From NCBI RefSeq assembly GCF_021173675.1, contig NZ_JAIHON010000002.1, positions 496,001-560,000 on the forward strand: a DNA stretch of 64,000 bases, written 5' to 3'. Each line of letters starts with the position of its first letter. The first letter of the stretch is position 1. Made by a program: the position numbers and the translations under genes. The notes beneath the pieces were generated by a model, which worked only from the letters and a program-made list of their open reading frames with translations, made no database searches and was not told the origin of the DNA. This stretch comes from Streptomyces lincolnensis (GTDB lineage: Bacteria > Actinomycetota > Actinomycetes > Streptomycetales > Streptomycetaceae). Shown piece after piece: positions 25,516 to 32,309 of the stretch.

Positions 25516-25704
25516 GTGGTGAACGGGCGAACAGTGCTCGAACGCTTTCCCGCAGGTGGGCCGCGAGGCTCCTGGCCGGCGGAGGAGTTCGCGCACGCGC
25601 GGCGTCTTGAGGGACTGCCCGCCGAGGTGGTCATGGATCTCGCGACGGACACGTTCCTGGTGATCGTGCGCAGCGCGGAAGGAGCCGTCGACGCGGTGGC
25701 CTGA
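25516..25704 (+). CDS. small conserved hypothetical protein
   Basis: 62-residue protein (RTVLERFPAGGPRGSWPAEEFAHARRLEGLPAEVVMDLATDTFLVIV). A strong ribosome site, CTGGAGG (25502-25508), lies 7 nt before GTG 25516, with a second GTG one codon on. It is predicted soluble, one alpha plus beta elements. I recognise the sequence style as a small Streptomyces-conserved protein without a known function. The 170 nt upstream hold AT-rich sequence and a TACTC-N8-GAGTA dyad (about 25477-25494). Confidence 0.7.
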   Translation: MVNGRTVLERFPAGGPRGSWPAEEFAHARRLEGLPAEVVMDLATDTFLVIVRSAEGAVDAVA

Positions 25705-25757
25705 CGGGTCACTCCGCCGATGGCCGGAGGGTCGCGCCTCGCGACCGGGCCGACGGA

Positions 25758-27728
25758 TCAGCCCGCCTTCGGGGCGGGCACGTCGTCCGGCAGACCAGGG
25801 CCGCTCGGCACCTTGGTGAACTGCTCCGCCTGGAGCGAGTACAGCTCCGCGTACACCCCGCCGGAGGCCAGCAGCTCGTCCGGTGTGCCGGACTCCACCA
25901 GCCGGCCCTGCTCCAGTACGTGCACCAGGTCCGCGTGGCGCACCGACGCCAGCCGGTGCGTGATGAGGATGACCGTCTGGCCGGTGCCGGCCAGGGCGCG
26001 GATCTTCTCGAAGACCTCCAGCTCGGCCCGCGCGTCCAGCGCCGCGGTCGGCTCGTCCACGATCAGGATGCGCCCGCGCCGGTACGCGGCCCGGGCGATG
26101 CCGAGCCGCTGCCACTGACCGCCCGACAGCTCGTGGCCGCCGCTGAAGTTGCGCGCCAGCAGCGTGTCCAGGCCGCGCGGCAGATCCGCGAGCACCTCCT
26201 GGGCCCCGGCCTCCCCGACCGCGTGGTCCACCCGCTCGTCGGTCGCCGGCACCGAGGGGCGCCCCACCGCCACGTTCACACGGGCCGTGAACGGCCACCG
26301 CTTGAAGTCCTGGGCCACCATCGCGACCCGCTCCGCCAGCAGCCGCCGGTCCGCGCCCGCCGCGTCCACGCCGTCCCACAGGATCCGGCCCTCGCCGGGC
26401 GAGTACAGCCCGGCCAGCAGCTTCACCAGCGTCGTCTTGCCCGAGCCGTTCTCGCCGACCAGCGCGACGATCTTGCCGAGCGGGACGGAGAGCGTCACCC
26501 CGTCGAGGGCGGGGCGGGTCGCGTCACCCGGATAGGTGAAGCTGACGTTGTCGAACCGGATCTCGCGCGGATCGTCCGGCAGCGCGGTGCCGCCCACCGG
26601 GATGGCCCATGCGGCAGCCTCGGTGTGCAGCCGCTGGAGATCGCCGACGAACAGGGCCTCCTCGTGCAGCGCGTTGACCTCGACGACCAAGGTGTCGAGG
26701 CTCTGCGAACCGGTACGGATGGCGATCACGGCCGTACCCGCGACCGACAGCGCCATCGCGCCCCCCAGCAGCAGCCCGCCGAGCGTCGCGTAGGTCGCCG
26801 CCGTCGCCAGGCCCGTCCACCCGGCCGCGATCAGACCGGTGCCCGCGGCCAGCCGGGCCAGCCGGGTCTGCTCCGCCTCGGCCGTCTCGGCCATGGCGCG
26901 GAAGTGACGCAGCAGGAACGGCCCCACGCCGTGGACACGGACCTCCGGCGCCGCCTCGGGCTCGATCAGCAGGGCGCCCAGCAGCCGGCCCGCGCGCACA
27001 TGCTGGACCCAGGCGTGGAACGACGCGTACCGGCGACGCGCCATCGTCAGCGCGCTCCACGCGCTCGGCAGGGTCATCGTCACCAGCAGCGGCAGCAGGG
27101 CCGGATGCAGCACGGTCAGCACACCGGCCGCCGCGATCAGGGAGATCATCGCGTTCACCACGCGCGTGGCGTACGAGATCATCCGCCGGGCGGAGACGGC
27201 GCCGTACTGCGCGGTGTCCAGCAGCTTGTGGAAGGTGTGGTCCTCGATCGCGGCCAGCTCCACCGTCGCCGCCCGCTCCAGGTACCGCTCGGTCGCCACC
27301 CGCTCCACCTTGGGTTCGAGGCGTCCGGTGGCGTACGTCGACGCGGCCCGCAGCAGCGCCCCGACCATCATCACGGCGGCCATCACGACCAGCGCGGGTA
27401 CGGCGCCCCGCAGCCGCTCCTCCAGCGTGCCCCCGCCGATCAGCCGGCCCAGCACGCTGTTGACGGCGAGCAGACTCACCGCCTGGGACAGGCCCCGGCC
27501 CACCTCCGCGGCCAGCACGATCCGCGCCGCCGGCCGGTCCGCCTGCCACGCCAGCCGGAAACTCGCCGTCAGCAGCGACGGCAGGCGGGTCACCATCGCC
27601 CGGAAGTTCAGCTCCAGGAACGCGTCCTCATGCGAGTTCCACCCCACGTCGTACCGCAGCGGCCCCCCGAAGAGCAGCCGCTCCGACTCGGAGACCCCGG
27701 GCTGCTCCGCAGCCTTCCGCTTTCCCAC
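25758..27728 (-). CDS. ABC exporter, fused permease and ATPase
   Basis: 656-residue half-transporter: N-terminal six-helix membrane region (about residues 55-350) and C-terminal ATPase with Walker A VGENGSGKTT, signature ELSGGQWQRLGIARA, Walker B ILIVDEPTAALD and switch His in LITHRLASVRH. It resembles actinobacterial exporters that often accompany peptide products, but no biosynthetic gene is next to it, so the cargo is unknown. GTG start with GGGGGAGGA upstream. It must dimerize to work. Confidence 0.9.
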   Translation of the reverse strand: MGKRKAAEQPGVSESERLLFGGPLRYDVGWNSHEDAFLELNFRAMVTRLPSLLTASFRLAWQADRPAARIVLAAEVGRGLSQAVSLLAVNSVLGRLIGGGTLEERLRGAVPALVVMAAVMMVGALLRAASTYATGRLEPKVERVATERYLERAATVELAAIEDHTFHKLLDTAQYGAVSARRMISYATRVVNAMISLIAAAGVLTVLHPALLPLLVTMTLPSAWSALTMARRRYASFHAWVQHVRAGRLLGALLIEPEAAPEVRVHGVGPFLLRHFRAMAETAEAEQTRLARLAAGTGLIAAGWTGLATAATYATLGGLLLGGAMALSVAGTAVIAIRTGSQSLDTLVVEVNALHEEALFVGDLQRLHTEAAAWAIPVGGTALPDDPREIRFDNVSFTYPGDATRPALDGVTLSVPLGKIVALVGENGSGKTTLVKLLAGLYSPGEGRILWDGVDAAGADRRLLAERVAMVAQDFKRWPFTARVNVAVGRPSVPATDERVDHAVGEAGAQEVLADLPRGLDTLLARNFSGGHELSGGQWQRLGIARAAYRRGRILIVDEPTAALDARAELEVFEKIRALAGTGQTVILITHRLASVRHADLVHVLEQGRLVESGTPDELLASGGVYAELYSLQAEQFTKVPSGPGLPDDVPAPKAG

Positions 27729-27849
27729 CGCAGTCCTCCCCCGGTCCCTGGACGGAGGCCACTATCGCGGGGGCGGACTCCCTGGGGCAGGGCGCAGAAA
27801 GGGGAGGGGGAAGCGCGCGGGCGCACACCTGTGAACTCCGGGTCCAGCA

Positions 27850-27918
27850 GCGCCCCTTCTAAGGGGCGCGGGGAACGGCGCGACAAGCCACACGCGACCC
27901 GCACGCGACAAACAACCC
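27850..27918 (+). repeat. interspersed GC-rich hairpin element, copy B
   Basis: GCGCCCCTT (27850-27858), CT, AAGGGGCGC (27861-27869) forms a 9-bp hairpin, followed by GGGGAACGGCGCGACAAG and an AACAACCCGC tail. It shares hairpin and flanks with copy A at 4056-4093 in opposite orientation. It lies just past the end of the gene at 27948 and may act as its terminator. Confidence 0.6.
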
Positions 27919-27947
27919 GCAGTAACTCGGCACCCGAAGCGGAGCGC

Positions 27948-28394
27948 TTACGCGCTGACCGGCCGAGACCACGTCGGCGTCGTCCCCGTGAGCCGGCACA
28001 CCGCCAGATACAGCGGTATCGGGGGCGTGTACGGCACCGTCCCCTCCGGCCGGTGCAGCAGATCGGGTACCACCGGGGCGTCCGGAACTATCGCCCCGGT
28101 GGCGTACTGGGCGGGCGCGGGCCACTCCAGGGCGTAGTCGGAGTCGGCCGGCACGAGCCACCACCAGTGCGCCTCATCGGCGTAGACGCATCCGGGTCGT
28201 GGCAGTCGTGACATCACCTGAGGGCCGAGCCGCGCCGGTACCGCCACCGCGTCGCAGCCCAGGGGCACCGTCATGCCGTCGGGCACCGGCAGCCGCAGGG
28301 GCCGGGGTGTCCCCGGTGTACGCAGTCCGCGTCGGAGGCGGACCAGCGTGTCCAGGGTGAACACCTGGCCGCCGGAGCCGGCCCTCACACCCAC
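27948..28394 (-). CDS. conserved hypothetical protein paired with ATP-binding regulator
   Basis: 148-residue soluble protein (VFTLDTLVRLRRGLRTPGTPRPLRLPVPDGMTVPLGCDAVAVPARLG; ADEAHWWWLVPADSDYALEWP; PYTPPIPLYLAVCRLTG). The sequence looks well conserved in Streptomyces beside HATPase genes, as here: its GTG start overlaps the stop of the upstream ATP-binding gene by 10 nt, so translation is coupled. Function unknown. Confidence 0.75.
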   Translation of the reverse strand: MGVRAGSGGQVFTLDTLVRLRRGLRTPGTPRPLRLPVPDGMTVPLGCDAVAVPARLGPQVMSRLPRPGCVYADEAHWWWLVPADSDYALEWPAPAQYATGAIVPDAPVVPDLLHRPEGTVPYTPPIPLYLAVCRLTGTTPTWSRPVSA

Positions 28395-29041
28395 GCACCT
28401 CCCGTCCGGTGGTCGCGGGCCTCGGTGTCGGGCGCCGCTCGGTGGTGGGTCTCCGCCGCGTCCTCCTCGCCCGAGCCGCCGGACGGGCCGGGCTTCGGGC
28501 GGGCTCCCCAGCCCAGGTCGTTGCGGGGACCGGTGTCGGTGCGGGGCTCGTCGGCCTTGCGCGGCAGATCCGCCCAGACCAGCAGCCCCGGGCCGTGCTC
28601 ATGGGCACCCCACGAATGACACAGGGCCTCGACGAGGAGCAATCCCCTCCCGTGCTCCTCCTCGGGCCGCTGCGGTGACGGGTGGGGCTCGCCCGGCGCG
28701 CACCCCTCGTCACGCACCGCTATGCGCACCAGGTCGTCACCGTCGTGCAGCTCGCAGACCACACGGCGGCTCGCGGTGTGCACGATGGCGTTGGTGACCA
28801 GCTCGGTCACCACGAGGGCGGCCGAGTCGCAGGTGTCCTCGCCGACCGACCAATGGGTCAGCCGGGCCCTTGTCAGGCGTCTGGCCTGCGCGGGAGAACC
28901 CGGATGGGCGGCCAGCTCGAACCGGAACCGGCGCTCGGTGGCGACCCTGTCGGGCCCCTTCGCCGGGGCGGCACCGAGACCGAGGGGGCGGCCTGCGGCG
29001 GCGTCTGTTCCTAAGGGCGCGGACGGAATCACGCTTGCCAC
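28385..29041 (-). CDS. ATP-binding protein, anti-sigma-factor (RsbW) HATPase type
   Basis: 218-residue protein with a GHKL/HATPase_c domain at about residues 40-150: N-box VVTELVTNAIVHT, G1 RIAVRDEGCAP and G2 EEEHGRGLLLVEALCHSWGAH. Such RsbW-like kinases regulate sigma factors or, in WhiJ/AbaA-type loci, act with a helix-turn-helix protein and a DUF397 protein, both found just upstream on the other strand. The C-terminus is a disordered acidic/Pro/Gly tail. GTG 29041 is chosen; a palindrome immediately upstream would overlap its transcription start. Confidence 0.85.
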   Translation of the reverse strand: MASVIPSAPLGTDAAAGRPLGLGAAPAKGPDRVATERRFRFELAAHPGSPAQARRLTRARLTHWSVGEDTCDSAALVVTELVTNAIVHTASRRVVCELHDGDDLVRIAVRDEGCAPGEPHPSPQRPEEEHGRGLLLVEALCHSWGAHEHGPGLLVWADLPRKADEPRTDTGPRNDLGWGARPKPGPSGGSGEEDAAETHHRAAPDTEARDHRTGGAWV

Positions 29042-29057
29042 TATCGCCCCGACGTGA

Positions 29058-29072
29058 ACACTTGGCAAGTGT
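29058..29072. promoter_or_regulatory. palindrome between divergent regulators
   Basis: ACACTTG-G-CAAGTGT, two perfect 7-base arms around one base, starting 17 nt upstream of the ATP-binding gene. A good candidate operator for the divergent XRE regulator. Confidence 0.6.
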
Positions 29073-29093
29073 CACTCTGAAAAATGCAGAGTG
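29073..29093. promoter_or_regulatory. second inverted repeat, AT-rich loop
   Basis: CACTCTG, then AAAAATG, then CAGAGTG: perfect 7-bp arms directly adjoining the previous palindrome, in the only AT-rich stretch of this intergenic region. Confidence 0.5.
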
Positions 29094-29165
29094 CTGTGTG
29101 ACGTGGTGAGGTGCCGTGGCACACTGCTCGCAACAGCACGTCGAGCGGCGCCAGTTGGGATCACC

Positions 29166-29195
29166 GAAGATCCGTACCCATCCGTACAGATCTTC
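29166..29195. promoter_or_regulatory. nested inverted and direct repeats upstream of XRE regulator
   Basis: GAAGATC (29166-29172) and GATCTTC (29189-29195) form an inverted repeat enclosing the direct repeat TCCGTAC-CCA-TCCGTAC. TCTTCGAAT is then repeated at 29191 and 29203. The density of symmetry suggests protein binding or an RNA structure in the leader. Confidence 0.5.
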
Positions 29196-29293
29196 GAATA
29201 GGTCTTCGAATGGCGCCGCAGCACTGTCAGCGTGCCGCGAGGCCGGTCCGATCCCCTGTGGCCGCCCGACCAGGGACTTTGTGGAGGTGGAGG

Positions 29294-30154
29294 GTGAGCG
29301 AACCGCGGTCCGCGCCGACAGTCGGCCAGGTCGTGCTCGGCCGGCGCCTCCTGGATCTGCGGGAGCGCGCCGGGCTCCGACGCGAGGAGGCCGCCCGCAT
29401 CCTGCGCGTCGCACCCGGCACGGTCCGGCGCATGGAGATGGCCGAGGTCGCCCTCAAGATCCCGTACCTCCAGCTGCTGCTGAAGGCCTACGGCATCACC
29501 GACCAGGAGGCCGAGGCCTTCGTCCAGCTCGCCGAGGAGGCCAACCGGCCCGGCTGGTGGCAGCGGTTCCACGACGTCCTGCCCGGCTGGTTCTCGATGC
29601 ACGTCAGCCTGGAGGGCGCCGCCGCCCTGATCCGCCAGTACGAGCCGCACTTCGTGCCCGGACTGCTCCAGACCGAGGACTACGCGCGTGGCGTCCTGCG
29701 CTCCGGCGCCATCGGCCAGACCAGCCCCGAGGACATCGAGCGCCATGTCGCCCTGCGCATGGAACGCCAGGGTCTGCTCACCCGTCCGGACGCGCCCCGG
29801 CTGTGGGTCGTCATGGACGAGACCGTGCTGCGCCGCCCCGTCGGCGGTCCGGAGGTGATGCGTGCCCAGATCGACAAGCTGCTCGACGCCACGAAGCTGC
29901 CCAACGTCACGCTCCAGGTCGCCCCGTTCGCGAACGGGCCGCACCCGGGCACCTACGGGCCCTTCGTGCTCTTCCGATTTGCCGTGTCCGAACTGCCGGA
30001 CATGGTCTACAGCGAGTACCTGACCGGCGCCGTCTACCTGGACGCGCGCGTGGAGGTGGCGACCCACCTCGAGGTCATGGACCGCATGGCGGCGCAGGCC
30101 GCTACTGCACATCGCACGAAGGAGATCCTGAAGGATCTCCGCAAGGAGCTGTGA
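29294..30154 (+). CDS. XRE-family regulator with DUF5753 domain (WhiJ-like)
   Basis: 286-residue protein: N-terminal helix-turn-helix (LGRRLLDLRERAGLRREEAARILRVAPGTVRRME, about residues 14-47) and C-terminal DUF5753 domain (FVPGLLQTEDYARGVL; LQVAPFANGPHPGTYGPFVLFRF). This is the WhiJ-like type that works with a small DUF397 protein, encoded directly after it, in control of development or antibiotic production. GTG start 6 nt after GGAGG (29283-29287). Its stop abuts the ATG of the next gene. Confidence 0.92.
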   Translation: MSEPRSAPTVGQVVLGRRLLDLRERAGLRREEAARILRVAPGTVRRMEMAEVALKIPYLQLLLKAYGITDQEAEAFVQLAEEANRPGWWQRFHDVLPGWFSMHVSLEGAAALIRQYEPHFVPGLLQTEDYARGVLRSGAIGQTSPEDIERHVALRMERQGLLTRPDAPRLWVVMDETVLRRPVGGPEVMRAQIDKLLDATKLPNVTLQVAPFANGPHPGTYGPFVLFRFAVSELPDMVYSEYLTGAVYLDARVEVATHLEVMDRMAAQAATAHRTKEILKDLRKEL

Positions 30155-30406
30155 ATGGATCGCATCAAGCCGCGCAACGTCTACAACGGCATGCCCGCGC
30201 GGGACTTGGGCAGCGAAGGCTGGCACAAACCGTGGAGCGGCGGCAACGGCGGCAACTGCGTGGAGGCGATGAAGCTTGCCGACGGCCGGATCGCCGTCCG
30301 GCAGTCCACCGACCCGGACGGTCCGGCGCTCATCTACACCACGGACGAGATGACCGCGTTCATCGAGGGCGCCAAGGCGGGGGAGGCCGACTTCCTGCTT
30401 TCCTGA
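30155..30406 (+). CDS. DUF397 domain protein, partner of the WhiJ-like regulator
   Basis: 83-residue acidic protein with the DUF397 pattern: W..S..SGGNGGNCVEAM.LADGRIAVRQSTDPDGPALIYT..EM.AFI.GAK.GE.D. The ATG follows the regulator's stop codon directly (TGAATG), so translation is coupled. In other loci such proteins are thought to modulate the paired helix-turn-helix protein. Confidence 0.92.
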   Translation: MDRIKPRNVYNGMPARDLGSEGWHKPWSGGNGGNCVEAMKLADGRIAVRQSTDPDGPALIYTTDEMTAFIEGAKAGEADFLLS

Positions 30407-30410
30407 TCTC

Positions 30411-30428
30411 TGGGCTCGATCGAGCCCA
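30411..30428. terminator. palindromic terminator after DUF397 gene
   Basis: TGGGCTCGATCGAGCCCA is a perfect 18-bp palindrome 5 nt after the DUF397 stop. As RNA it folds into a tight hairpin with loop GATC. It may serve both directions, because the phosphatase gene ends about 80 nt further on in the opposite direction. Confidence 0.65.
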
Positions 30429-30511
30429 ATTGCTGGGTTGTCGCTAATGATTGAGGCTGTCGCCATGACGGAGTGCGCCACCGTGTCGCCGCCGCACTCC
30501 GTCGGCGGGCA

Positions 30512-31216
30512 TCACAGCCAGGACCACATCCGCCGCGGGGCGTCCACCAGTCGGCTCACCGCGACCACGGGGAGCGGCGGCTGAGCGGCCTGGTCGGAGC
30601 TGAGGTGCAGACCGTAGTAGATCTGCTCGATCGAGGGCGGTCCGACCGCGAGGTTGCGCCGGACGGCCGACGACGAGGTCTGCTCCCCGGTCTGCACGAG
30701 ATAGGCCGCGGCCATCGTGCCCGTGCGGCCCACGCCGGCACCGCAGTGCACGAACACCGGTCCGGACGAGCGGGCGACCACGTCGAGGAAGCGCCGCACC
30801 TGCTCCGGCTTCGGTGTCTGCCCGTCCCGGATGGGCATGCGTACGACATCCAGTCCGGCCCGCTTCGGTCCGGCGAGCTGGGCCGCGCTCAGGTCCTCGG
30901 CGCGCAGGTCCACCACCGTGGTGATGCCCATGCTCGCCAGGGCTCGGTAACCGGCGGGGGAGGGGGCGGCGCCCCGCCACAGTCGTCCCTCGGAGTCGAC
31001 CGGCTGGAAGTGGTGCACACCCTGCACCGTGCGGGTCCCGGCCGGGGCCGGGGTCTCCTCGCGTGCCCAGTACGACACGGCCAGGATGCCGAGGGCGCCG
31101 GTGGCCCAGAGGGTGAGGTAGCCGAGGGCCACGAGGAGGACGATCCGCAGCATGCGCCGCGACAGGGGGCGCGGGCGAAGGGCGGCGGGGGGCAGGGAAG
31201 CGGTGAGGACAGCCAT
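30512..31216 (-). CDS. membrane-anchored dual-specificity/tyrosine phosphatase
   Basis: 234-residue protein. A membrane helix at about residues 23-48 is followed by a protein-tyrosine-phosphatase-like domain with the P-loop HCGAGVGRTGT (nucleophile C158, R164) and a probable general acid in PIRDGQ (D131). With a basic N-terminus, the catalytic domain would by the positive-inside rule lie outside. Substrate unknown. It lies downstream of a membrane protein and a PEP-synthase-like gene on the same strand, but 136 nt with a hairpin separate it from them. Confidence 0.85.
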   Translation of the reverse strand: MAVLTASLPPAALRPRPLSRRMLRIVLLVALGYLTLWATGALGILAVSYWAREETPAPAGTRTVQGVHHFQPVDSEGRLWRGAAPSPAGYRALASMGITTVVDLRAEDLSAAQLAGPKRAGLDVVRMPIRDGQTPKPEQVRRFLDVVARSSGPVFVHCGAGVGRTGTMAAAYLVQTGEQTSSSAVRRNLAVGPPSIEQIYYGLHLSSDQAAQPPLPVVAVSRLVDAPRRMWSWL

Positions 31217-31304
31217 GGGCGACCCGGGGGATAGGGGACGGAAAGCTTTCGCAGGCTAACCCGGGTGGCGTATGGCTGTCTTGTCCGTGTACGTGCGGCT
31301 ATGT

Positions 31305-31320
31305 GATCACCGAGGTGATC
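31305..31320. terminator. small hairpin between two minus-strand genes
   Basis: GATCAC (31305-31310), CGAG, GTGATC (31315-31320): a 6-bp stem with a tetraloop, 33 nt past the end of the membrane-protein gene. Weak terminator candidate. Confidence 0.35.
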
Positions 31321-31352
31321 GTTCCGCGGGCTCCGGTGCGGCCGCGGACGGG

Positions 31353-32309
31353 TCAGTCGTCGTCCGCGTCACCGATGCCGACCACCGTGAGGTGGGCGCG
31401 TTCCAGAGTGGCGTCCTCCAGGCAGCCGCGCAGCCGCATGAGGTCGTGGTCCGTGAGCGCGGGGCGTACCACCCCGGCGAACAGACCGTCGCCCAGGTCG
31501 CCGAGTGCCGCGTGCCGCAAGGGCACTGACGTGGAGTCGCGGCAGCGCTCCCAGACCTGCTGCGCGGCCAGGGACCGCCGCTCGGCCGTGGTGTCCGAGC
31601 CCCGCAGGTCGACCTGGACGATCACCGAGGTCGCCCGGCTCTCGTCGCGTTCCTCGTCGCGGGTCTGGGTGAGCTCGGCGAGCCCCACGACCAGCGCGGC
31701 GAGCAGGGCGGCCCCGACGACTGTGACCACTGTCACGCGGGTGGCGCGTCCCCGGTCGCGCCGGGCGCCCGGCCCCGGCAGGTCCTCCAGGTCTTCCAGA
31801 TCGTCCAGGTCCTCCAGATGCTCCCGGTGCTCCAGGTCGTCGGACCTGCCCGGGTCCGGGGCCGCCAGGACGGCCAGCCGCCCGGCGAGCCGCCGCTCGG
31901 CCGGCCTGGCCGTGGCCGACGCGACCTTCTGCACCACCCAGGCGAGCCCGGTCAGCACCACACCGGTGACCATCAGGACCGGCACGAAGACGTACGTACG
32001 GTCCGCCGGGTCCGCCAGCCAGCGGAACCGGGTCTCCTCGCGGGCCGCGGCCGGCTGCCGCAGCCGGGTCAGCACGTCCTCCTGCCGTGCCTCCGCCTCC
32101 CGCTGCCGCCGGTCGGTGTCACGCAGCCGTTCCTCGATCCGGGTCAGCCGCCCGAGCGTCACCAGGCCGAGCAGCAGCACCTCGACGACCAGCAGCAGCA
32201 CTCCGCAGATCAGGGCCCGCTGCCACTGCCAGCGGTACAGGTAGATGACGAGGTAGGTGCCGGCCCCGGCCGCGGCCAGCCCTCCGAAGACGTACGCGAC
32301 CTTCCTCAT
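31353..32309 (-). CDS. multi-helix membrane protein with coiled-coil and acidic linker
   Basis: 318 residues, function unknown. Helices at about 5-24 and 33-53, a charged coiled-coil (RIEERLRDTDRRQREAEARQED), a helix near 107-128, an acidic Asp/Glu/Leu repeat (EDLDDLEDLEDL), a fourth helix near 191-212, and an extracytoplasmic C-terminal domain with two cysteines (CRDST, RGCLED). Its ATG overlaps the stop of the PEP-synthase-like gene by 4 nt (ATGA), so the two are translated together. Confidence 0.7.
   Translation of the reverse strand: MRKVAYVFGGLAAAGAGTYLVIYLYRWQWQRALICGVLLLVVEVLLLGLVTLGRLTRIEERLRDTDRRQREAEARQEDVLTRLRQPAAAREETRFRWLADPADRTYVFVPVLMVTGVVLTGLAWVVQKVASATARPAERRLAGRLAVLAAPDPGRSDDLEHREHLEDLDDLEDLEDLPGPGARRDRGRATRVTVVTVVGAALLAALVVGLAELTQTRDEERDESRATSVIVQVDLRGSDTTAERRSLAAQQVWERCRDSTSVPLRHAALGDLGDGLFAGVVRPALTDHDLMRLRGCLEDATLERAHLTVVGIGDADDD

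Noticed and set aside
25758..27728. ABC exporter plus small upstream ORF as a lanthipeptide or lasso system
   Set aside because: No LanB/LanC/LanM, asparagine-synthetase-like or protease gene is adjacent, and the 62-residue protein has no leader/core layout.
29221..29235. Another DNA-damage box (ACTGTCAGCGTG)
   Set aside because: It breaks the TGTCRGTG core and has no TAnnnT eight bases further on.
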